Shown piece by piece: positions 34,271 to 44,000 of a DNA stretch of 64,000 bases. The notes under the pieces are model-generated. The model saw only the letters and a list, made by a program, of their open reading frames with translations. It did not search any database and was not told where the DNA came from. The stretch spans positions 62,001-126,000 of the forward strand of contig NZ_JAUQSX010000016.1 in NCBI RefSeq assembly GCF_030581005.1, written 5' to 3'. The DNA comes from Hymenobacter mellowenesis (GTDB taxonomy: Bacteria; Bacteroidota; Bacteroidia; Cytophagales; Hymenobacteraceae). Position 1 is the stretch's first letter. Every line of letters begins with the position of its first letter. A program made the translations under genes and the position numbers.

Positions 34271-34278
34271 CAAAAATA
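34271..34278 (-). promoter_or_regulatory. Putative -7 box of the bacilliredoxin gene
   Basis: TATTTTTG on the minus strand matches TAnnTTTG; no clear -33 partner. Confidence 0.35.
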
Positions 34279-34328
34279 CGAATGCTTAAAGCAATGAGGG
34301 CCGGGGAAAGTTTCGGCGCGCGTCGTTC

Positions 34329-34509
34329 GCCCGGCGAAACCTCACCCCCAGCCCCTCTCCTGCGGAGAGGGGAGCCCCGGCGGGACGTTATAGCACGTTC
34401 TATTCTGCATGAAAAAGCCTCGACTCAAAATTAAACCGAGGCTTTCGTCAGTTTCGTCAGGCTCCCCTTTCCGCAGGAGAGGGGCCGGGGGTGAGGTTTC
34501 GCCCGGCGA
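34329..34509. repeat. Palindromic repeat B2 with a terminator in its loop
   Basis: Outer arms about 34329-34376 and 34460-34509 (GCCCGGCGAAACCTCACCCC / GGGGTGAGGTTTCGCCCGGC), each with an internal CCTCTCCTGCGGAGAGG-type hairpin. The loop holds the GH43 terminator at 34412-34446. Confidence 0.85.
34412..34446 (-). terminator. Terminator of the GH43 gene
   Basis: Stem AAAGCCTCG / CGAGGCTTT with flanking A/T, located in the loop of palindrome B2. Confidence 0.7.
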
Positions 34510-34513
34510 GTCG

Positions 34514-35632
34514 CTACGGCACTATCGTCTCGATGCCGCCGTCGGCCCGGCGCTTGAGCTCGGTTACTTTGATGTTGCGCAGCCAGGTTTTGCCCGAGAG
34601 CTGGGTGTCGTGGTAGAAGATGTACCACTTGCCATTTTTTTCGATGATGGAGTGGTGGGTGGTCCAGCCTTGCACGGGCTCCATGATGACGCCCTGGTAG
34701 GTGAAGGGGCCGGTGGGTTTGTCGCTGGTGGCGTACACCAGCAGGTGCGTGTCGCCGGTGGAGTAGGAGAAGTAGTACTTGCCCTGGTACTTGTGCAGCC
34801 AGCCGCCCTCGAAGAAGCGCCGCTTGGTGTCGCTGGCCAGCAGAGGCTTGCCGGCTTCGTCGAGAATTTGGATTTCCCGCACCGGGCCGTCGAAATGCTT
34901 CATGTCGCCGCTGAGCTTGCCCACGCGGGCGTTGAGGGCGGGCACGGCGCCGTTGGGCTCTTTTTCGGGGGCGTTGGCGTCGTAGGCGCCTTTTTGCCAG
35001 CGCTGCAGCTGGCCGCCCCAGAGGCCACCGAAGTACATGTAGGCCTGGCCGTCGGTGTCCTGAAATACGGCCGGGTCGATGCTGAAGCTGCCGGCCATGG
35101 GCGTGGCCTCGGCCTCGAAGGGGCCGGCGGGCGACTTGCTGGTGGCCACGCCGATGCGGAAGACGTCCTGCTTGTCCTTCACCGGGAAGTAGAGGTAGTA
35201 GGTGCCGTTTTTGAAAGCCGCGTCGGGGGCCCACAGCTGGCGGCCGGCCCAGGGAATGTCCTTCACGGCCAGGGCCACGCCGTGGTCGGTGATTTTGCCG
35301 CCCACGCTGTCCATCGACAGAATGTGGTAGTCATTCATGGCGAAATGGTCGCCCTTGTCGTTTTCCGGAATGCCAGCCTCGATGTCGTGCGAGGGGTAGA
35401 TGTAAATTTTGTTGTTGAAGACGTGCGCCGAGGGGTCGGCGGTATAAATTTCTTTCACCAGCGGCTCCGACAGATACTTTTTGGCGGCGGCAGTGTCCGC
35501 TTTGGAGGTTTCGGTGGGGGCAGTGGCGGCAGTAGTTTCCTGTTTGGTTTCGGTGGATTGGCAGGCGGCCAGCAGGGCCAGTGAGGCGGCCAGGGCCGAG
35601 GCCGGGGCTTTCAATTTCAAGGGGTTGCGCAT
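34514..35632 (-). CDS. Glycoside hydrolase family 43 lipoprotein
   Basis: Encodes 372 residues with a lipoprotein signal (LLAAC, Cys about 24) and a Thr/Glu-rich linker. The five-bladed propeller carries the expected acids: general base Asp in YTADPSAHVF, pKa modulator Asp in SIDPAVFQD, and general acid Glu in RRFFEGGWLHK. GH43 enzymes release arabinose or xylose from plant polysaccharides. It is not in a SusCD locus here. A promoter (TTG, 19 bp, TATATTTG) is clear upstream. Confidence 0.9.
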   Translation of the reverse strand: MRNPLKLKAPASALAASLALLAACQSTETKQETTAATAPTETSKADTAAAKKYLSEPLVKEIYTADPSAHVFNNKIYIYPSHDIEAGIPENDKGDHFAMNDYHILSMDSVGGKITDHGVALAVKDIPWAGRQLWAPDAAFKNGTYYLYFPVKDKQDVFRIGVATSKSPAGPFEAEATPMAGSFSIDPAVFQDTDGQAYMYFGGLWGGQLQRWQKGAYDANAPEKEPNGAVPALNARVGKLSGDMKHFDGPVREIQILDEAGKPLLASDTKRRFFEGGWLHKYQGKYYFSYSTGDTHLLVYATSDKPTGPFTYQGVIMEPVQGWTTHHSIIEKNGKWYIFYHDTQLSGKTWLRNIKVTELKRRADGGIETIVP

Positions 35633-35723
35633 GGGGAATTTTAGGGGTTGAAAACGCGGAAAAAGCTCCGGCCGCAGCTTTAGACTAACGGCCGCCCAAT
35701 ACGGGGCCAGGCATGAGCTCGCG

Positions 35724-35753
35724 CAAATATAGACGCGCCTTTCGCCCGCTCAA
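35724..35753 (-). promoter_or_regulatory. Promoter of the GH43 gene
   Basis: Minus strand TTG (35751-35753), 19 bp, TATATTTG (35724-35731), a good match to the Bacteroidota consensus, leaving a leader of about 85 nt. Confidence 0.65.
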
Positions 35754-35847
35754 CCATTTGATTTTTAAGTCATTTTAGCCGCAATCTACCGCAATCGATG
35801 CCGATAGCCAGCCGGCAAACGGCCCGCCGCGCCGTCGTTCGGCCAGC

Positions 35848-37500
35848 CTACCGCTTGCCGTAGCGCACCCCAAAAAAGTCGCCCTTGTTCCAGGCCTGGC
35901 GCGTGGCGTCCTGCGCCACCTGGTAGCCGATGAGGAAGCAGAGCTGCACGTACTTGCGGCCAGCGTCAAAGTCGAAGCGGCCGTTGATGTCATCCTGCGG
36001 CTTGTGGTAGGTCACGGCGCGCCACTGCTGCACTTCGGCGCTGAGGTTGTTCTTCCCGTCGGCGGTTTTGTTGCCGTATTTGAGGTGCAGGGCCGGAATA
36101 CCGGCCGTCACGAAGCTGTACTGGTCGCTGCGGATGAAGCGGTTTTGCTCGGGCTCGGGGTCGTCTTCGAGGTCGATGGCCATGTAGGCACAGGCCTTTT
36201 TCACGGGCTCGATGAGGGTGGAATGCGGCGCGCCCAGCGCCACCACGCTCAGCAGCGGGGCAATGAGGGTGGGCATGTCCATGTTGATGTCGGCCACGAT
36301 ACTCGCCTTGGGCACGGTGGGGCTGGTGGCGAAGGCGGTGGAACCCAACTGGCCCAGCTCCTCGCCGGTCATGAACACGAAAAGCATGGTGCGCTTGGGC
36401 TTCGCCTTGAGCTTGGAGTAGATTCTGGCGATTTCGAGCACGCAGGCCACACCCGAGGCATTGTCGTGGGCGCCGTTGTTGATGGAGTCGCCCCGCACCG
36501 GGGCCGTGATGCCGAGGTGGTCGAGGTGGGCCGAATGCACCACGTACTCGCTTTTCAGCTTGGCATCGGAGCCGGGAAACTGGCCCACCACGTTGTAGCT
36601 CTCCAGGTCCTGATACCGGGACTGCGCGCTGGCCGAGATGGTGGCTTTGAGCACGGCCGAGGCCGGCCGGCCGGCCCGAATGGCCGCAAAAACCGCCGTG
36701 GTATCGAGTGCCGAGGTTTGCAGCAACCGCTGGAGCGCCACGGCATTCACCGCGCCGTAGAGCTGCTGCTGGCTGCCGGGCGCGAAGGTGCGCGAGGCCG
36801 CCACCCGGCCATTGGCGCCCAGCAAGCTGTAGGTGCCGGCCTTGACGCTGGCCGGCGCGGCGGCGCGGGTGGAAGCCACCAGCAGCCCCACCGCGCCGTG
36901 CCCGACGGCCGTTTTGAGCAGCACGGCCAAATCCTGGCTGGCCGAGGCCACCGTGGACACGAACGTGCGGGGCGCGCCGCGCACGATGAGCACTACCTTG
37001 CCGCGCACGTCGAGGCCGGCGTAGTCGTCGTAGCCCAGCTCGGGGGCGCTGATGCCGAAGCCCGCGAAAGCCAGCGGCGCGCTGCTGACGCGGGTGGCCG
37101 GCAGCTCGGGGCTGGGGTAGAGCACGTAGTCGGGGCCGGCGGCCAGGGGCAGGGCGGCGCCCTGGGCATCGTGCGCCTCGAAGGTGGCCCCGGGTTGCAG
37201 GAAGGCGCGGCGCAGGCGCACTTTCTGGAGGTAGGTGCCGCCCTCGCCGGCCGGCTGCACGCCCAGGGTTTTGAGCTGTTGGGTGACGTAGTCGACGGCC
37301 ATTTGGTAGCCGGGCGTGCCGGCTTTGCGGCCCTGCAGGCGGTCGTCGGCCAGGTAGGCGATGTGGGCTTTGATGTCGGCGGGGCGCACCTGCTCCAGGG
37401 CGGCGGTCACGGGCTTGGGCACGGTGAGCGGGGCCTGGGCGTGGGCCGCAGCGCCCAGCAGGAGGCTGAAAAGGGCAAGAGTCGGGAAACGCGTTTTCAT
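35848..37500 (-). CDS. M28-family zinc aminopeptidase with PA domain
   Basis: Encodes 550 residues; the ATG at 37500 starts a clean signal peptide (FPTLALFSLLLGAAAHAQA). A protease-associated insert lies around residues 110-300. Zinc ligands follow M28 order: His in SAHLDHLG, bridging Asp in HDNASGV, Glu pair in GEELGQLG, Asp in ADINMDM and His in YHKPQDD. It should remove N-terminal amino acids from peptides outside the cytoplasm. Flanking genes are unrelated. Confidence 0.91.
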   Translation of the reverse strand: MKTRFPTLALFSLLLGAAAHAQAPLTVPKPVTAALEQVRPADIKAHIAYLADDRLQGRKAGTPGYQMAVDYVTQQLKTLGVQPAGEGGTYLQKVRLRRAFLQPGATFEAHDAQGAALPLAAGPDYVLYPSPELPATRVSSAPLAFAGFGISAPELGYDDYAGLDVRGKVVLIVRGAPRTFVSTVASASQDLAVLLKTAVGHGAVGLLVASTRAAAPASVKAGTYSLLGANGRVAASRTFAPGSQQQLYGAVNAVALQRLLQTSALDTTAVFAAIRAGRPASAVLKATISASAQSRYQDLESYNVVGQFPGSDAKLKSEYVVHSAHLDHLGITAPVRGDSINNGAHDNASGVACVLEIARIYSKLKAKPKRTMLFVFMTGEELGQLGSTAFATSPTVPKASIVADINMDMPTLIAPLLSVVALGAPHSTLIEPVKKACAYMAIDLEDDPEPEQNRFIRSDQYSFVTAGIPALHLKYGNKTADGKNNLSAEVQQWRAVTYHKPQDDINGRFDFDAGRKYVQLCFLIGYQVAQDATRQAWNKGDFFGVRYGKR

Positions 37501-37883
37501 AAATAGCATGTGCAGTGAGGTACCAAAGAACGGCATGACAGGCGCGGCACTATTATTTTTTCGCGTCGGCTGGCTGGCCGCAGCAGGCTCTTCGTCGGCG
37601 CTGGCGCCAGCCTCAATTCGGTATAAAAAGCCTCTAACGCGGGGCGTTCAATCGATTGTGTGAGCCGTTGGACGGGTCCGAATCAGCGCTACCCGGCCCT
37701 GAGTCCCGCCGACAATTGCGCCGGAACCCTCCTGATTTCCTTGGCGTTGAAGCATCTTGGCCTTGTTTTTTGCTTAACTTGAGTAAAACAACTCTTCACC
37801 CGAGGGAGCCTAAGCCCCGCCTCCGATGCCGCCCCAACGGGCAGCCCGCCGGCCGGCCGCTCCTTCCTCAACATCTCTTCCCC
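37501..37883. other. Divergent intergenic region, M28 peptidase/DUF3850 gene
   Basis: No gene is supported. The plus-strand frame is open from 37656 into the DUF3850 gene but its first 76 codons lack family similarity. A weak TAACTTGA at 37775 could be a -7 box for the DUF3850 gene. Confidence 0.4.
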
Positions 37884-38237
37884 ATGACTTCGAACCTGAC
37901 CTTTGCCGACCAATTCGTTCCCCAGTTTCACATCACCAACCCCTCGCAGCACCAAAACCACGAGCTGAAAATCTGGCCGTCCTGCTTCGCGGCGGTGAAG
38001 GCCGGCAACAAGCCCTTCGACGTGCGCGAAAACGACCGAGGCTTTCAAATCGGCGACGAGCTGCTGCTGCGCGAGTTCGAGCCCGAAACCGGGCAGTACA
38101 CCGGCCACACCATCACCCGCTGGGTGAGCTACGTGCTGGAAGGTGGGGCCTTCGGCGTGCAGGACAACTGGTGCGTGCTGGGTTTCAGCGACGTGCCGCC
38201 CATCCCGACGGGCATGACGGATATCCGGCTGTGGTGA
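37884..38237 (+). CDS. DUF3850-domain (ASCH/PUA-like) protein
   Basis: Encodes 117 residues from the ATG at 37884. The segment HELKIWPSCFAAVKAGNKPF, then DVRENDRGFQIGDELLLREF and ETGQYTGHTITRWVSYVL, is the DUF3850 signature, related to ASCH/PUA RNA-binding folds and also common on phages. Function unknown; probably cytoplasmic RNA or nucleotide binding. It is alone, with a family A palindrome starting 11 bp after the stop. Confidence 0.84.
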   Translation: MTSNLTFADQFVPQFHITNPSQHQNHELKIWPSCFAAVKAGNKPFDVRENDRGFQIGDELLLREFEPETGQYTGHTITRWVSYVLEGGAFGVQDNWCVLGFSDVPPIPTGMTDIRLW

Positions 38238-38248
38238 GGAGCTAGGAA

Positions 38249-38356
38249 AGGAACGTCATGCTGAGCGCAGCGAAGCATCTTTACCGTAGTAGTAAACCTT
38301 TCGATTGGATTACCATTGCGGTAAAGATGCTTCGCTGCGCTCAGCATGACGTTCCT
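38249..38356. repeat. Family A palindrome, copy A7
   Basis: Arms AGGAACGTCATGCTGAGCGC / GCGCTCAGCATGACGTTCCT are perfect reverse complements; inner arms match through AGCATCTTTACC. The loop carries TCGATTGGATTA, a core shared by several copies. It ends 20 bp before the ABC ATPase start. Confidence 0.93.
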
Positions 38357-38376
38357 CTACCTCTCCGCCCCTACCA

Positions 38377-39296
<920 letters not shown>

Positions 39297-39309
<13 letters not shown>

Positions 39310-40868
39310 GCGCGCTATTCACTTTCTGGCACGAGCAGGCGGGGAAACTGGGCGAGCAAACCTTGCAACACATCGGCCTCACGGCGGCGTCGCTGCTGCT
39401 GGCGGTGCTGGTGGGCGGGCCGCTGGGGCTGTTTTTGTCGCGTCGGCCGCGCTGGGCCCCAGCCGTGCTGGGCCTGGCCGGCGTGCTCCAGACGGTGCCC
39501 AGCATCGCGCTGCTCGGCTTCCTGATTCCGCTGCTGGGCATTGGGCCGAAGCCAGCCATTTTCGCGCTGTTTCTGTATTCGCTGCTGCCAATCATCCGCA
39601 ATACGCTGGCGGGCATTCAGGGCGTGCCGCCGGCCATGGTGGAAGCCGCCCGCGGCCTGGGCCTCACCGACGGGCAAGTGTTGCGGCAGGTGGAATTGCC
39701 GCTGGCGCTGCCGGTGCTCATGGCCGGCATTCGTACGGCCACGGTAATAAACGTGGGCGTGGCCACGCTGGCGGCCTACGTGGCGGCCGGCGGGCTGGGC
39801 GAGTTCATCTTCGGCGGCATCAACCTCAACAACCCGGTGATGATACTGGCCGGGGCGCTGCCGGCCGCCGGGCTGGCCCTGGCCTTCGATGCGCTGCTGG
39901 GCGGCGTGCAGAAGCTCAGCGCCCGGCGGCTGCGCCAAACCGGCGCGGCGCTGCTGCTGGCGCTGCCGCTGCTGGCCGGCGCCTACCTGCTGCCCCGGGC
40001 CACGGGCAAGCTGCTGGCCGGCTTCAGCCCCGAATTCGTGGGCCGCGCCGACGGTCTGCCCGGCCTCACCAAGGCCTATGGCCTCACGCACCTGCCCAGC
40101 GTGGTGCTGGCCCCCGCGCTGGTGTACGAAGCTGCCCACAGCGCCAACGTTGACGTCATCGACGGCTACAGCACCGACGGCCGCATCCGGGCCTACGGCC
40201 TGCGCGTGCTGCGCGACGACCGCCGGGTGTTTCCGCCCTACTACGCCGTGCCCGTGGTGCGCCCCGCCCTGCTGCGCGAACACCCCGAGCTGCGCCCGGT
40301 GCTGGCCCAGCTCGATGGGCAGATTTCCGACTCGGCCATGACCGAGCTGAACTACCGGGCCGACTACCTGCACCAGGACCCCAGGGCCATTGCCGAAGCT
40401 TTTCTGCGGCGGCGCGGGCTGTGGCGTGATGCGCGGCCGGCCGTGCCCGGCGCGCCCGTGGTGCGGCTGGGCTCCAAGATTTTTGCTGAGCAATACATTC
40501 TCATCGAGATGTACGCCGCCCTCATCCGGGGCCAGACCGACCTGGCTGTGGAAATCAAAACCGGCCTGGGCGCCACCAGCATCTGCTTCGAGGCCCTGCG
40601 CACCGGCGCCATCGACCTTTATCCCGAGTACACCGGCACTGGCCTGCTGGTGCTGCTTCAGCCCCGGCCGCAGGTCATCGACTCGCTGGGCGGGCGCCCG
40701 GCGGCGGTGCTGGGCTACGTGCGGGCCGAATTCCGGCGGCGCTACGGGCTGGAGTGGCTGGCGCCACTGGGCTTCAACAATACGTATGCGCTGCTGATGC
40801 GCGGGCAGCAGGCGCAGGCGCTAGGCATTGCCAGCGTGTCGGATTTGGGCGGGTACCTGCGAAAGTAG
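39297..40868 (+). CDS. ABC transporter permease fused to a circularly permuted osmoprotectant-binding domain
   Basis: Encodes 523 residues. Residues 1-215 are a BPD_transp_1 permease (six helices, EAARGLGLTDGQVLRQVELP as the ATPase-contact loop), then an extra membrane segment (about 222-240). Normal fusions continue with the N-half of the OpuAC-type binding domain. Here the C-half comes first (about 240-387: AGFSPEFVGRADGLPGLTKA, GYSTDGRIRAYGL, LRDDRRVFPPYYAVPVVR, LNYRADY) and the N-half last (388-523: GSKIFAEQYILIEMYAALI, LYPEYTGTGL, LGFNNTYALL), ending at SDLGGYLRK where the C-half would normally begin. One full domain is present in swapped order. Ligand probably betaine, choline, carnitine or ergothioneine-like; unproven. 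Confidence 0.88.
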
Positions 40869-40886
40869 GTGGGGCGGCATTTGGTA

Positions 40887-40974
40887 GCTGTCATCCTGAG
40901 TGTTGTCAAGCATCTATCGGTTGAACCATCTGTTCAAATGTGAAAAGGTCCTTCGCGGCACTCAGGATGACAGC
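40887..40974. repeat. Divergent palindrome related to family A (GTCATCCTGAGTG type), copy A8
   Basis: Outer arms GCTGTCATCCTGAGTG / CACTCAGGATGACAGC match perfectly, but the inner arms (TTGTCAAGCATC against CCTTCGCGG) do not. It shares the GTCAT-CTGAG-AGCATC skeleton with family A. Confidence 0.75.
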
Positions 40975-40996
40975 CGCCAAGCATCTATCGCCGCAC

Positions 40997-41034
40997 AAAA
41001 AAGCCCCTGCCGGAAATTCCGACAGGGGCTTTTC
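40997..41034. terminator. Bidirectional terminator between convergent genes
   Basis: Stem AAAAGCCCCTG / CAGGGGCTTTT with flanking A and T runs between the ABC permease and the HYR-repeat gene. Confidence 0.85.
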
Positions 41035-41054
41035 ATTAACCTAAAACCTAATCC

Positions 41055-44000
41055 TTACCGCACGATGGTGAGGCGCAGGGTCTCGGTTTTGCCGTTGGTC
41101 ACCAAGCGGCACACGTACAGGCCGGAAGTCAGGCGCTGGCCGTTCAGCGTGAGTGAGTACTGCTGGCCGGCTGTAGCGGCACCGTCGAACAAGGTGGCCA
41201 CGCGCTGGCCCAGCTCGTTGTACACGAGCACCTGGGCGGGGCCGTCCTGGGCCGTGCGGAAAGCCACGGTGGCATTTTCCGTCACCGGATTTGGGAAAGC
41301 CGACAGCTCGTTTTTGGCAGCTACAGCAACGGAGGCCGCTTCAGCCACGCCGCGGGCCGCGCTGGAGCAAGTGCCCAACTGGTCGCCGGTGTGGCCGGTG
41401 AGGTGGGTGTCCACGGCATTGGGCGAGATGCAGATTTCGTGGCCGTTGTGGCAGACAATGACTTTGTCGTTGTTGTTGCCGCAACGCACGTCCACTACGC
41501 GCAGGGTCACCGTTTTGGTGGCCGTGCAGCCGTAGGCATTGGTCGCCGTCACCGTGTAGGTGAAGGTGCCGGGGGTGCTGGCCGTGAACGTCGGGTTGGC
41601 CGCCTTATAGTTGCTCAGGCCAGCCGACGGGCTCCAGGCGTAGCTCACGCCGCCGGTTGCCGTGAGCGTAACACTCTGGGCACCATAGCCCAGGTACAGG
41701 TTGGTGGCCACACCGCCGGTGTACACGCTGCCGGCGGGTGTCACCGTGATGCCGGGCGTGGGCACCGTGCCCGTCACCGTCACTACGGCCGAAGCCGTGC
41801 TCACGAGGCCGTGCACGTCGGTCACGGTCAGGGTCACGGGGTTGGCACCGATGTTGGCGCAGGTGAAGGTCGTCTTGTTCAGCGTCACGCTGGCGATGCC
41901 GCAGGCGTCGGCGCTGCCGTTGTTCACTTGGGCGGGCGTCACCGAAGCCGCACCGTTAACCAGCGTCACAGTTACGTTTTTGGCGAGGGCCGTGGGAGCA
42001 GTCACGTCGCGCACCGTCACGGTGAAGCTGCCGGTGCTGGTGTTGCCACTGGCATCGGTAGCGGTTACGTTCACGGTGGTAATGCCCACGGCGAAGGTGC
42101 TGCCCGAAGCCGAGCTGGCTACCACCGTAGCGCCGGCGCAATTGTCGGTAGCAGTGGGGCTGAAGCTCACCACGGCGCCGCACTGCGTGGCGGGCGCGTT
42201 GGCAGTGATATTAGCCAAGGCAGCTAGCACAGGCCGCTCGGTATCGTTCACCGTCACTACTTGCGTGGCATTAGCCGTGTTACCGGCCGCATCAGTAGCC
42301 GTCCAGGTTACGGTGGTAGTGCCTTTCGGGAAGGTGGCGGGGGCGTTATTCGCCACCGTCACGCCAGTGCAGTTGTCGGCTACCGTGGGCGTGCCCAGGG
42401 CCACTTGCGTAGCGCTGCACTGGCCAGGGTTGGTGCTCACGCTGCGGGCGGCTGGAGCCGTGATGGTTGGCTTTTCGGCATCAACCACCGTCACCACCTG
42501 CGTGGCAGTAGCGGTAAGGCCCGTGGCGTCCGTCGCCGTCCAGCGGACGGTGGTGGTGCCCTTGGGGAATACGGCAGGGGCATTGTTGGTTACCGTCACA
42601 CCCGCGCAGTTGTCGCCGGCGGTAGCGGTGCCAAGGGTTACGTTGCTGGCCGAGCACTGGCCGGCATCAGCCGATACCGTTACGGCGGCCGGGGCTACTA
42701 CCACGGGCGCTTCGGTATCGGTCACGGTTACTACCTGCGTGGCGGTGGCGGTGAGGCCAGCGGCATCGGTAGCGGTGTAGGTTACGGTCGTCAGGCCCTT
42801 GGGGAAAGTGGCGGGGGCGTTGTTGGTTACCGTCACGCCCGCACAGTTATCAGCTGCCGTAGCCTGGCCCAGGGCCACGCCAGTAGCGGCGCACTGGCCG
42901 GCATCGGTGCTCACCGTGAGCGCAGCAGGAGCCGTGATGGTGGGCGCTTCCGTGTCCGTCACGGTCACCGTGAAGCTGCACGCGGCGGTGTTGCCCGCGT
43001 CATCGGTCGCGGTGTAGGTAACGGTAGTAATGCCGAGGGGGAAGAGCGCGCCGCTGGCCAGGCCGGCGGTCAGCGTCGTGGTCACGTTGCGGCAGGAGTG
43101 CGTGCCCTGGGGCACGGCGTAGCTCACCACCGCCCCGCAGGCGCCGGCGTCATTGCCCACCGCCACGCTGGCCGCGCAACTGATTTGCGGCAGCTCCAGC
43201 ACCGGCTCAGTTAGGGTGATTTGAGTGGTTTCGTGGCAGTTATTGGCGTCGGTGGTCGTCACCGTGTAGGTGCCGGCGGCCAAGCCGCTGGGGCTTTGGG
43301 CGGCCGAGGTGTAGCCGTTCGGGCCGGTCCAGGCGTAGCTGTAGGGGGCGGTGCCGCCGCTCACGGCCAGCGCAATGCTGCCGTTGCTCTTGCCGTTGCA
43401 GTCCACGTTGGTGCCAGTGGCGCTCAGCTGGGTGTTGCAGGGAATCACGGTGATGTCGAACGACTGCCGGATAAGGCCGTAGCTGGCCCCGTGGTGGTAG
43501 ATATCAGCCGCCACCAGCGAAACCGGGTTCACGCCCGCATCGGCAACGGTGGGCGTGCCGCTGAGGGTGGCCGTGCCGTCGCCATTGTCTACCAGCGTCA
43601 GCCAGGCGGGCAAAACCGGCGTTTCAATTTCCAGCTCGTCGCCGTAGGGCAGGTCGGGGTCGGTGGTCGCGATGTCGTAGGTGAACACCTGCCCCGCCAC
43701 CACCGACAGTGTGCCGGGCGTCGAAATGAAGGACGGTGCCGAGTTAACAATCAGGTTCAGGGTGTGCGTCGATTCATCGCCGTAGGTATCGCGGGCCGTG
43801 AATACGGCGGCGTGTTGTCCCCAATCGGCCAGCACCGGCGTCCAGTTGAGCTGCGTAGTGACCGGGTTAGCCGCCGCTGTGGGCAGAGCCGGCGTGAAAA
43901 CCGCGGCACTGGGCAGGCCCGTGGCTCCCACCAGGCTTACCCGGTCCGTTGGGTCGGGGTCGGAAGCCTGAATGGTGTAGTTCAGCGCTGTGCCGGGCGT

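Noticed and set aside
42247..42957. Non-coding tandem repeat array
   Set aside because: The 237-bp period is exactly 79 codons of a HYR domain inside a long intact frame.
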